Shown here piece after piece: positions 1 through 8,615 of a stretch of DNA of 64,000 nt (within the stretch, counting starts at the first letter, position 1; each line of letters begins with the position of its first letter). Source of the DNA: Adineta steineri (Eukaryota > Rotifera > Eurotatoria > Adinetida > Adinetidae); contig CAJNOI010000040.1 in the NCBI GenBank assembly GCA_905250115.1, positions 565,682 through 629,681 on the forward strand. The letters run 5' to 3'. The notes beneath the pieces were generated by a model. That model made no database searches and was not told where the DNA came from. It saw only the letters and a list, made by a program, of their open reading frames with translations. The position numbers were made by a program, and so were the translations under genes.

Positions 1-622
1 AAATACATGGTCATCTTTTTATGACCTTGGTCTAAAAATACAAGCACCAAAAAATAGTACAAATGCTGTTTGGAATGATGATGCTTCCTACACCGAACTT
101 CTTATTCAAACACCAGATGATGTTCAACTGTCATGTGATATCAAATATAATAATGCTGCAATTAAACATGGATCATTAGCACAATTTAATAATGATAAAA
201 AACTTTGGCAACTTTTATTTGCACCTGAATGCACAGGTCTACATGAACTAGTCGTCTATGGCAAACGAATTAGTGATACTGCATCCGCTACGGCACTCGT
301 TAAGTTTGGTCTTAATGTTACTAAACTTCAACGTCCTATGAAATTTCCTGCAGTTTTTAGTCCATTTCAATCTAAAAAATGTCAAATCAACACACCCTTA
401 GACGGTATTTTAAAGAACGGATCAGTCGTTCCCATTAGTTGTGTAATTCCGGATGCAACTGGCGTTGATATAAAAGTTGATTCTGAATGGCTGCCAACTG
501 AAGGTTATACAAATCCAAATTTAGAAAGACAAATCACTGTTGGTTCAAAAGAAGTACTTATTTTTGTTAAATATGATCAAGGAGCAAACTATTTAAATAT
601 TATAAAATATACTGTTGAATAA
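1..622 (+). CDS. KY-like transglutaminase-fold protein, copy 1 (C-terminal part only)
   Basis: The frame is open from base 2 to the TAA at 620-622, about 206 residues, and the gene continues left of the window. It covers the last full KY-type beta repeat (from NTWSSFYDLGL, with the conserved ELLIQTPDD, LWQLLFAPE and GKR stretches) and the shorter terminal repeat (from MKFPAVFSPF). Both match the C-termini of the two complete paralogues at 5822 and 8616, so assignment is by in-window homology. No catalytic region is visible in this fragment. An AATAAA-like stretch follows the stop. The role is presumably as for the paralogues: a cytoplasmic or membrane-tethered protein related to kyphoscoliosis peptidase, substrate unknown. 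Family assignment is firm; activity cannot be judged here. Confidence 0.85.
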   Translation, partial: NTWSSFYDLGLKIQAPKNSTNAVWNDDASYTELLIQTPDDVQLSCDIKYNNAAIKHGSLAQFNNDKKLWQLLFAPECTGLHELVVYGKRISDTASATALVKFGLNVTKLQRPMKFPAVFSPFQSKKCQINTPLDGILKNGSVVPISCVIPDATGVDIKVDSEWLPTEGYTNPNLERQITVGSKEVLIFVKYDQGANYLNIIKYTVE

Positions 623-693
623 ATAATCATCAACGATTTTCTTTATTATTTTTCATCATGCTAAAATAAAAACAATACATTGAATAACTTTTT
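619..693 (+). repeat. 3'-flank direct repeat, copy A
   Basis: The stop and 3' flank of KY copy 1 are repeated, at roughly 75-80% identity by eye, at 3870-3943. Shared landmarks are ATCAACGATTTT, TGCTAAAATAAAA and ACATTGAAT in the same order and spacing. The similarity stops on the right where the first TGTGGG-type tract begins. Confidence 0.6.
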
Positions 694-701
694 TTTCTTG
701 A

Positions 702-778
702 GGGTGTGGGTGTGGATGTTTGTTCATCTTGAGGGTGGGTGCGGGTGAATGAGATAGAACGCCCACACCCACACCCAC
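702..778. repeat. Inverted telomere-like tracts (TGTGGG then CCCACA)
   Basis: A G-rich tract GGGTGTGGGTGTGG at 702-715 and a GGGTGGGTGCGGGTG stretch at 733-747 are followed by a C-rich tract CCCACACCCACACCCACC at 762-779. The two orientations face each other within about 75 bp. TGTGGG is the telomere repeat reported for Adineta; the tracts here are only two to three units long and imperfect. Confidence 0.65.
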
Positions 779-783
779 CGTGG

Positions 784-987
784 ACAAAAGTCTTTTCTTC
801 CTTTCTTTTTATATGCTATGATTCTTTGTATGAAATTTATTGCCGAGTAGAGATATGACAACAGAGTTTTATTGTATTGTGATCTGCATACCATACTGAA
901 ATAAAACTCTCAAGTCATATCTCTACTCGACAATAAACTTTATGCAAAGTATGATAGCAAAGAAATGAAGAGATAAAGACTTTTGCG
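784..987. repeat. Long imperfect inverted repeat (foldback/MITE-like)
   Basis: The left arm (784-872) pairs with the right arm (901-987) around a loop of about 28 bp. Matching landmarks are GAGTAGAGATATGAC in the left arm against GTCATATCTCTACTC in the right, and CAAAAGTCTTT against AAAGACTTTTG at the outer ends. Arm identity is roughly 75-85% with small indels. It starts six bases after the CCCACA tract. Neither arm codes for anything recognisable. It could be a foldback element, the join of an inverted duplication, or a non-autonomous transposon. Confidence 0.75.
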
Positions 988-1187
988 CGAGGATATGGGT
1001 GCCCCTGTTCATAGCTCCGGCCCACATCCGCAATCTCACTTGTAATAACTACGGCTCGTTGCGCCAGCCAAAATTGTTGATTTTTTCTTATCAGTTCGAA
1101 ACGGTAAAGTAATCTGCAAATAAAAGCTTCTGAAGAGAGGTCGAGCAAGAAGCCATACGTTCATGTCGTATCTTTCTCAAGAACGCG

Positions 1188-1195
1188 TATAAATA
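1188..1195 (+). promoter_or_regulatory. TATA-like box (TATAAATA)
   Basis: TATAAATA is followed about 50 bp downstream by a possible first-exon end (AAAAG|GTAAGAAAG near 1240). No open reading frame long enough to be its gene was found directly downstream; the Cys-rich exon at 2289 is a possible but unproven target. Confidence 0.25.
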
Positions 1196-1465
1196 CAACG
1201 TGCAATTTCAGTCACATATTCTGTTTGCTACGAAAAGGTAAGAAAGCGTTTCATTTATGAAGTAAAATAATACATTGATTTTTTTTCAACTACGATGTTT
1301 TTTCACAAATCCTTGATAAGCTGTGCTGTTAGGCTGTAATGATAGACACTCAGTTAGACCATTGAGAAGCAATACTAAATTTTAAAAATATATCCACACA
1401 ACCCTGATACTAATAGCAGATATATACCTAAGTACCGACTGTGAATTTTTTCGCAGATGCGAGCG

Positions 1466-1480
1466 TGAGGGTGTGGGTGT
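1466..1480 (+). repeat. Short telomere-like tract
   Basis: GTGAGGGTGTGGGTGT is about two TGTGGG units, in the same orientation as the tracts at 702 and 2012. Confidence 0.45.
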
Positions 1481-1957
1481 TCTTCTTTTGCAGACCCGCA
1501 TGTATACGTATGCTCTCACCTGCACCAATACTCTCCATCTAAACCGCTAACCAGCGGCGAACCCAGAAAATCGGTGAGGTTGTGACGGTTTGCTGGAGGG
1601 AGCGATGATCCTAATGAAAATTTGATTTTTGAAGCATATTCAGAATACTATAACATCTTTTTAATGATTTTTGCTAAGAAAAAGGAAGAAAAGAATTTGC
1701 AGAGGGTAGTGGTCGTCGAATGGCCAACAGCTGCGTCCGTCACTAGCACTAACCCACTTTCAATCCCACATTCACATCCACCTGAAGTATAATTCAGTTA
1801 TTTTAAATGAATACTATATTTTATTTTAGATTATTTTAATATACATGGACCGTAAGTATAATTGATTTATTCGAAATATTAGGATCATATTAGAGCCATG
1901 TAAGGGACACCAGCAAAAGAACACAACAGAAAGACAAACGCAGGGAAAAATAACCTT

Positions 1958-2014
1958 CATGAGACTCGAACCCACACCCTCTGCCATCCGGGCAGATGTC
2001 CTAATCCAGTTAGG
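1958..2014 (-). pseudogene. tRNA-Arg(CCG)-like remnant
   Basis: On the minus strand the sequence reads like the D-arm to T-arm part of an arginine tRNA: CCTAACTGGATTAGGACATC (D-arm side), a short anticodon hairpin with stem TCTGC/GCAGA holding CCGGATG, and a T-loop GGGTTCGAGTCTCAT that matches the B-box consensus. Compared with tRNA-Arg(CCG), the anticodon loop is shortened by about two bases and U33 is lost. The 5' acceptor strand is replaced by CCCACA repeats and no 3' acceptor strand can be paired. It is therefore a decayed tRNA or a tRNA-derived (SINE-like) piece rather than a working gene. Confidence 0.55.
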
Positions 2015-2034
2015 GTGTGTGGGTGTGGGTGCGG
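2012..2034 (+). repeat. Telomere-like tract abutting the tRNA remnant
   Basis: AGGGTGTGTGGGTGTGGGTG and following bases make about three TGTGGG-type units. A further CCCACACCC lies at 2066-2074 in the opposite orientation. The tract sits exactly where the tRNA 5' acceptor strand would be expected. Confidence 0.55.
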
Positions 2035-2288
2035 ATATAGATATCATATTTACCTAGCATCGATACCCACACCCTTAATATCGGCTTCTGAATGACTCCA
2101 ATTATCGGCATTCTCCTACATTTTCTCAGAAGTATTTCTTTGTAAATGAAAATAATTTTTACATCCACTGATCCAATGGTCTATTGCAGAGATAATTTCA
2201 AGTTTGACACGACCCTCCAAACAGACTTCTTATAAAATCATCACTTTTATCTTGCATGATTTTGTGAGTGCCTAATATTTTTATTTAG

Positions 2289-2880
2289 AACTACAAGAAT
2301 TTACTGCACCTGGCACGTGTAAAGAACTTGATTGTGGAGGTCGTCCTTGTGCCAAGTGCCGCAAGTGTCGTGATTGGCATTTCAGTGGTGATCAATACCA
2401 ATGGAATTCAGTCCGCAATTGGGAAAATTGGAAAAAGGTGGATGAAGGTCGTTGGGGTTGTGAGGGTTTAGAGCTTTTTACGAAACGTGATGGTGCGACT
2501 TGTCGTGGTGCTATTTCTTCATTTTTTTGTGTTGAGCGTGCTCTTCTTGATGGTAGTATTAATATTGTTGATCGTGTTCTTCTTGAGCATGTATGTCTGT
2601 GTGGGAAACACTAACGATCTTTATTAGAATCATGAAACGCCCTTTTCCAAACATTCCTATTATTGTATCAAGATTTATAATTGAATAAAAATCGCAAAGG
2701 AAAAAAATTACATTCTGCCTGCAGCGGAGAATAGATCGAATGCTAGCAGTAGCTTGTGAGGCCACCAAAGACCCCTGGCGTTGTAATTGCGAGCGTAGGC
2801 AAATGTTGATAATAGATCTGGCTAGATATTCAATAATTCAGTTTTGTAAAAGCAAAATTCAACAAACACACAACTTGTGA
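2289..2880 (+). CDS. Cys/Trp-rich protein of unknown function, last two exons
   Basis: This is not an ATG-initiated frame. Exon A 2289-2590 follows an acceptor (TTTTTATTTAG) and ends at a GTATGT donor; exon B 2725-2880 follows CTGCCTGCAG and ends at TGA. The 134-bp intron is phase 0 and the frames join cleanly, giving about 152 residues. The product is rich in Cys and Trp: GTCKELDCGG, PCAKCRKCRDWHF, NWENWKK, GRWGCEGLELF, then DPWRCNCERR. The CxxC-type spacing suggests metal binding or disulfides. G/C-ending codons are commoner than in neighbouring genes. No 5' exon or start was found, so this is a partial gene or a relic. I do not recognise the family. Confidence 0.5.
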
Positions 2881-3869
2881 CAATTAGGAGTTCTTTTGAA
2901 ATTGAATCTTAACATTATTTTTTGATCACATAAACTCATACTGAACTATCAGCAGTGTGTAAATACATACTTCTAGAATTTCGAAGACAACAGTACTCAT
3001 CTTTTGAATCTGATTATCTCAACTGCAGAACATATGAAATTTATGTTCAATATATGATTCAATAAAGAATTAAATGGATTACAAGATGTTGTAATCACTT
3101 TTTCGATAATCAAATCATAAAATTGATGTCTCACCAAAATATTGAAAAGATAAATTTTATGTAATTTCAATAAATTCAATATTTGAGCCTCTTCACTTGG
3201 TTATCAAGAATAAGAAGAAATAATATATATACCGTTTTGTAGAGTAAGTTAAGCACTATCGATTGATATATGACTCAATTCGAATAGTGAAATACTTTGA
3301 AGTAAAAAACTCATAAAAAGAAACAGTTAAATTTTTGACATTTTTCAGATATATTTTTGGGTGTGTCATAAGTCGATCAATGCTATCCCAGCCTGAGTAG
3401 ATCTTTAGATCGTAATATTATAGATTCGTATATAAAATACTTAGACCTAACCTCATATGGATTAGATCCAAAATCAGTTGACTTCCGTGTTTTTGATATC
3501 TGAAAATTCTTGATTTTCTCATGGAACGTCTCTTACGTATACCTTTATATTTAGACTTTTCCATTCTAAGGAAATGATTACTTGATGGTTCACATCCTAT
3601 TAAATAATTATTGTGTAGTAAATCTTTGAATTGATTAATCATACTCTTGTATATTGTTCAAAGGATTTGTGTTGTTTTTAATTTTTTCTTAATTCTAATT
3701 CTTGTTCTACAACACTTTGCAAAATATCTTTTTCGTCAGTCCAATACATGTAGTATTTGCAATTAAACTATAATATATAAGGTTTAAATTATGCAAATTA
3801 CTAAACAGAAGTATTTTTCTATCATATAATCTTGTTTTAATGCTTGGTTTATATTGAAATAAAGACAAA
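2881..3869. other. AT-rich intergenic stretch
   Basis: There are only short frames with no family resemblance. No RNA gene or clear repeat was seen apart from its right edge, which runs into direct-repeat copy B. Confidence 0.4.
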
Positions 3870-3943
3870 AAATAAATGATTATCAACGATTTTTTTATTG
3901 CATTTAATCTTGCTAAAATAAAAGAAACACATTGAATTTTTTT
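3870..3943 (+). repeat. 3'-flank direct repeat, copy B
   Basis: A diverged copy of the KY copy-1 3' flank (619-693). It lies between the Cys-rich piece and the TMEM272-like gene with no KY coding sequence in front of it, so it is either a relic of a lost KY copy or one edge of an insertion. Confidence 0.6.
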
Positions 3944-4037
3944 TCTTTCGTTTCTGATATATATTAAAAGTTACTCTCTTTCTCTTTCAATCTTATCGAT
4001 AAAATTTATTTACGAACTAATTAAAATATCCAAAAAT

Positions 4038-4769
4038 TTAACATTCTTCTGTTATTGTTGTGTCTTTTCTTCGTGTACTACTAACTCTGACACATGTTTT
4101 TCTACAAACAAAACAAAAAAATAGTATTTTAAATGTTGCTGTAAGTAAAAGAAGTGAAAACGTAAATTGATAAAGTAATGGATTACAATAATCATCACTA
4201 TCTATTCGATGATATTGAACTCGATGCCATACTTCAATAATCCATACTAATCCAGCAACTGACCAACCAAGTAAGAATACAAAAAGAGAAAGATTTATAC
4301 ACATTATACTACATATTCCACAACCAAAAAGCATTGTTGTTCGATTTGGATTTGTTATATCATTAGCATCTTCAAACATTTTGCTTCCAAATATTCGACT
4401 TATAAATTGTGTAATCGAAATTAAAATAACTAGAAGAAGACTAATAATACCTGCTACAATTAAATAATATGGAATTGATTTATTAATTGGACAAGCATCA
4501 GAATAACGCCAACCGATAAATATTTGTAAAACTACAAGAAAAATGCAGAAAACAGTTTGAAAAAATGAAAGTTAGATAAAAATAAACTTACTCGGAATAA
4601 TTGCAATAACAATTAAGAAAATAAAAATTGAAGATGATTGACATATATCTCTAAAAAGATCTTTTTCTGTATTTGATCCTTTAAAATTTTCATCCCGGAA
4701 GTGTTGTCCATCTTCTTCTACTTTACTAACATGTAATAAATTAATATTTGTTTCCGTTGTATTATTCAT
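4038..4769 (-). CDS. TMEM272-like four-pass membrane protein
   Basis: Two exons on the minus strand, 4769-4592 and 4531-4038, are separated by a 60-bp GT-AG intron. Phases agree and the product is 223 aa. A polar ~45-residue N-terminus is followed by four hydrophobic segments: SSSIFIFLIVIAIIP, YYLIVAGIISLLLVILI, then a long one around CGICSIMCINLSLFVFLLGW, and LLYQFTFSLLLLTATFKILF. The stretch IGWRYSDACPINKSIPYYL, directly after the first membrane segment, matches the IG..Y...CP....IP.YL pattern of TMEM272-like animal proteins. These are uncharacterised integral membrane proteins, often in expanded families in invertebrates. The fold and family are fairly secure; function is unknown. Confidence 0.7.
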
Positions 4770-5821
4770 TGATGTCTAATAATTTCTCAGAAATAGTAAA
4801 CCGATCTTTAGTATGGAAAATTACTATTGCATATAAAGATAAAACAGCAAATATATTAATAATATATATTATTCTTTTTCCTTACGTTTTTTTTGTGATT
4901 ATTATATTTCTTTAGAATTTATAGACGTCAAAAAAACAAGCTATTGTGTTATATGTCATTCCTTTCTTTACTATCTTTTGTAATCAGTGTTCCCATCCTT
5001 CATTTTTATAGTTGATTCTCTCCCATTCTATATGTAAATTCATCAGATGATTTGATGCAAAAGTATATGCGTAAAAAACAAATCACAGATTTCTTATCAA
5101 AAAGAAATTCATCGTACTTCGTTTTTGGCTTCAACTAATTACAAAGAATTACTTTAAATGCAATGATCTGATCAATTTTAAAGCAGAAAATAATTCCAAT
5201 TAACAGAACTTTACTTCATATAAAACAATGACATTCGCTATATATAGTCTACTACATATCATATACAATAAAAATTTGTAAAATATCTTTATATTTGTTC
5301 AGCTTAAAATTATTCTGATTAATTTTATTTTTTAATCTTCAGAAATCATATAAATAAATGAATATACAATTAGAAAGTTTTGTATTTATACTATAGAATT
5401 ATATAATAAGCTTAAAATCTTTTCTATTTTAAAGAAATATATACTTATATTTGTATGATACTACTCTTAACAAAGATACAATATAATTTTCAGACAAGAT
5501 ATAACAAGAAAACACAGAATAAGTTTTTAATTATGTTGATATGTTAAGAATATATTTATAAATGGCACTTAGCTATAACAATGCAGTGTTCAATATGCCT
5601 ATAGTAATATAATAATGCCTAACGATTTTCAATAGTTTTATTCCGTTTCCTTTATTAACTCTAATAACATCATTATCATGTGCGTAATTTTTCTCAAAAG
5701 ATATAATAATCTTTTTTTTATATGAGATTAAAAATTTATATTTTATGTTCATTTTTCTTAAAGAAGAGTTTGTTACAAGTTGCAAAGAAGATTTCATAAT
5801 TTATTGTGGAAGCTAAAAGAA
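4770..5821. other. AT-rich intergenic region upstream of KY copy 2
   Basis: No coding or RNA gene was recognised. It must hold the divergent promoters of the TMEM272-like gene and KY copy 2. An acceptor-like CATTTTTCTTAAAG lies about 60 bp before the KY start, compatible with a 5'-leader splice. Confidence 0.4.
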
Positions 5822-8254
5822 ATGGGCTGTGAATTTGGTACACATCAAAAAGTAGCTCCAATTGACACATCTTCTAATCTTCCGGTAAATAATTCAGTCA
5901 ATAGTGGAATACTACGTCAAAACCGTACTTCAATTAATAATCCATACAACAATGTAATACTTAAACCACCTGATGGCTTTCTAGAACATTCTTCATCAAT
6001 TCTAGTTAAAAATATCATATCGCTAACAACGGCTGAACCAGACGAATATGATAATGGCAGGGTTAAAAAAAACCGAAAGGTCACTTTCGAGCAAAGATTT
6101 AGTCGTGAACCAACGTCTGATTCTCGAGTGGTAAACACCAATAACGAAGTAGCAAATGCAAGTATATTATCTTCCGATCATGCTAACAATCATAATGATT
6201 CATTAGAAGATGATACTATTTCATTAAATGATCCATTAACTGTCGAGGCAGATGTTAACCATCTTCTAATTGCAACTTATGATTATGTTGAAATGACAGA
6301 CGTCATTCCCGAAGCATTTGATATTTTAATACTCCAACAACGTCAAGATGCTATTGATAATACATCTTATCGATCAACTATTCAGTCATGGCAACCAGAT
6401 TCACTTGAACAACTTATTAAAACTATAAAAACATTTCGCAAAGGAAAATCTATAATCGATCAACATTGGATTATATTCTATTGGATTACATATAACATCA
6501 ACTATGATGTTGTAGCATTCTTAGCGGATACTGTAGCTGAACAATCAGTAGAAGATACTTTTCGTACGAAAATAGGAGTATGTGGTGATTTCAGTGGTTT
6601 ATATAAATATCTATGTGACAAATTAGATCTTGAATGTATGGATATCAGAGGACATGCAAAATCTTTTCGATATGAAATGCGTGGTGTAGATGCTACACCA
6701 ATAGTAAATCATGCATGGAATGTTGTTAAAATTAAGAAATATTGGTATATAATAGAGTCAACATGGGGTGCTGGTTCTATAAATAAACAAAAACAATTTG
6801 TACGAGAAGTAAATCCTTACTATTTTCTCATTCGTCCTCATCACATAATATATGATCATTTACCGAAAGATGAAAAATGGCAATTATTAGAAACACCAAT
6901 AAGTATGAGTGAATATTTACAATTACCAAGAATCTATCCAACTTATTTTAAACTTGAACTTGAATTAATTAGTCCACTTTATCAAGAACATATGACACTT
7001 ATTAAAGGCAAACCATATGCTTTAATTCTTCTGCGAACACCAACCGATGTCGACATTTTAGCCAAATTCGAAATAAATGATAAACTGATTGATGGTGGTA
7101 GTCGAATTGTTTTTGATGCTGAACATCAATTTTACCGCTGTTATTTTGCTCCAACTAGTATTGGAAAGCATAAAATTTCAATCTTTGCAAAAGAAACCAT
7201 TTCAAATGCTATATTATATGATGCAGCAATTGACTTCACATTAGACATTGATAAATTACCAGAAAATCCTATTAGTTATCCTCAAACATGGAAAGACTTT
7301 CATAATTTCGGTTTAAAACTTATTTCACCAAAAAATACTCATTTAATTAAAGTATCTAATGGAATGACTTATGCATGTATTCTTATTCGTGCACCAAGTG
7401 ATGTTGAATTAATTGGATATCTTTATAATAGTGATGAACAGAAGATTATAGGTGCACAACACGTTTATTATGATCAACAAAAAGATTTATGGACTTGCAA
7501 CTTTGCGCCAAATCAAAATGGTTTATTTAAAGCTACAGTTTTTGGAAAGAAAAAAACAGACACCGGTAATTATAATAATGTAATATCTTTTAAAATTGAA
7601 GCGACAGAAATTATATCTCCACCTTTATCTTATCCATATATATGGCAAATCTTTCATGATCTTAATCTAACGATCGACACACCACAGAATTGTTCAACAG
7701 TTATTTGGCCGGAAAATGCTTCTTATGTTGAAATTCTTATGCAAGCACCTGATGATATACTACTTTCATGTGGTATTCAATGTAATAATATTAAAGTAGA
7801 GAATGGATCATTAGCTCAATTTGATCATGGAAAAAATTTATGGCAATTATTATTTGCACCTGAACAAATTGGACAACACGAATTAGTTGTTTTTGCTAAA
7901 CGTAATACTGAAGAAAATTTTCAATGTGCAGCTAAATTCTATCTTAATGTTACACAAATTTATCAAGTAATGAAATTTCCGACTATATATAGGCAATTTC
8001 AACATACTAAATGTCGAATCTATGAACCACTTAATGGAATCTTAAAAAAAGATACGACTGTTTCAATTCATTGTTTTATTCCTAATGCAGATGATGTTAA
8101 TTTGACAGTTGATTCAAACTGGGATAAGATAGAAGGATATAAGAATTCAGTTCTAAAAACACAAGTAACTGTTGACTCAAAAGATCTAATAGTTCAAGCA
8201 AAATATGAACAAGAATCAACCTTTAAAGTTCTTTTAAAATATTCTATACAATGA
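5822..8254 (+). CDS. KY-like transglutaminase-fold protein, copy 2 (MGC N-terminus)
   Basis: An ATG at 5780 is in frame, but I chose 5822 because it gives MGCEFG, matching the MGCRQC start of the next paralogue; the product is 810 aa. MGC is a classical N-myristoylation plus palmitoylation signal, implying a membrane tether. A low-complexity ~150-residue linker precedes the KY/transglutaminase-like core, with Cys254 (GVCGDFSGLYKYLC) and His297 (NHAWNVV). The third position, usually Asp in transglutaminase-fold proteins, is Glu312 (YIIESTWGAG). Then come four beta repeats of about 110 residues starting near PTYFKLELEL, ISYPQTWKDF, LSYPYIWQIF and the shorter MKFPTIYRQF. The family includes animal KY, a muscle cytoskeletal protein. 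Single exon. Confidence 0.85.
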   Translation: MGCEFGTHQKVAPIDTSSNLPVNNSVNSGILRQNRTSINNPYNNVILKPPDGFLEHSSSILVKNIISLTTAEPDEYDNGRVKKNRKVTFEQRFSREPTSDSRVVNTNNEVANASILSSDHANNHNDSLEDDTISLNDPLTVEADVNHLLIATYDYVEMTDVIPEAFDILILQQRQDAIDNTSYRSTIQSWQPDSLEQLIKTIKTFRKGKSIIDQHWIIFYWITYNINYDVVAFLADTVAEQSVEDTFRTKIGVCGDFSGLYKYLCDKLDLECMDIRGHAKSFRYEMRGVDATPIVNHAWNVVKIKKYWYIIESTWGAGSINKQKQFVREVNPYYFLIRPHHIIYDHLPKDEKWQLLETPISMSEYLQLPRIYPTYFKLELELISPLYQEHMTLIKGKPYALILLRTPTDVDILAKFEINDKLIDGGSRIVFDAEHQFYRCYFAPTSIGKHKISIFAKETISNAILYDAAIDFTLDIDKLPENPISYPQTWKDFHNFGLKLISPKNTHLIKVSNGMTYACILIRAPSDVELIGYLYNSDEQKIIGAQHVYYDQQKDLWTCNFAPNQNGLFKATVFGKKKTDTGNYNNVISFKIEATEIISPPLSYPYIWQIFHDLNLTIDTPQNCSTVIWPENASYVEILMQAPDDILLSCGIQCNNIKVENGSLAQFDHGKNLWQLLFAPEQIGQHELVVFAKRNTEENFQCAAKFYLNVTQIYQVMKFPTIYRQFQHTKCRIYEPLNGILKKDTTVSIHCFIPNADDVNLTVDSNWDKIEGYKNSVLKTQVTVDSKDLIVQAKYEQESTFKVLLKYSIQ

Positions 8255-8615
8255 TTTTTATTTATATTCTTATTTTAATAGACATTGTATTAGTTTTACA
8301 ATTAACAGTCACAAGTATATTTGACTTGATTTGTAATGAAATATAAACATATTTTTCTTAGAAATAAAAGCATGATATAATTCATATTACGGTTTTATTT
8401 TTTTACACGTGTACATTATAGACACCTGTATATTTAACAACAATAGCGTCATGTTGTTGCTCTATTATCAGAAGATAATAAAAAATGTTTCGACGACTTA
8501 TGTTGATATAAAGAATTTATAGACATGTGATATTATATAATATTTTGTTGATACTTTATTCTTTTCTTATAAAACAATATAACTACTTTGATACAACATT
8601 TAGCCAAAAAGAAAG
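8255..8615. other. Intergenic region between KY copies 2 and 3
   Basis: AT-rich, with no gene seen. An acceptor-like ATACAACATTTAG lies 14 bases before the copy-3 start, compatible with cis or spliced-leader trans-splicing of the leader. Confidence 0.4.

Larger units (their letters stand above)
623..2288. other. Subtelomere-like noncoding block
   Basis: I see no convincing coding region of its own here. The block holds several short TGTGGG/CCCACA tracts in both orientations, a large near-palindrome, a TATA-like site and a tRNA-like remnant, each listed separately. It also contains unusually GC-rich pieces for this window (for example 1440-1600 and 1700-1790). The mixture resembles bdelloid subtelomeric DNA more than ordinary intergenic DNA. 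Confidence 0.5.

Noticed and set aside
3418-3642. 74-aa minus-strand basic frame
   Set aside because: No similarity recognised, no splice continuation and no regulatory context; probably chance.
5780-5821. Upstream ATG extending KY copy 2 by 14 residues
   Set aside because: The extension would bury the MGC start that is conserved with copy 3; the 5822 start has the matching context.
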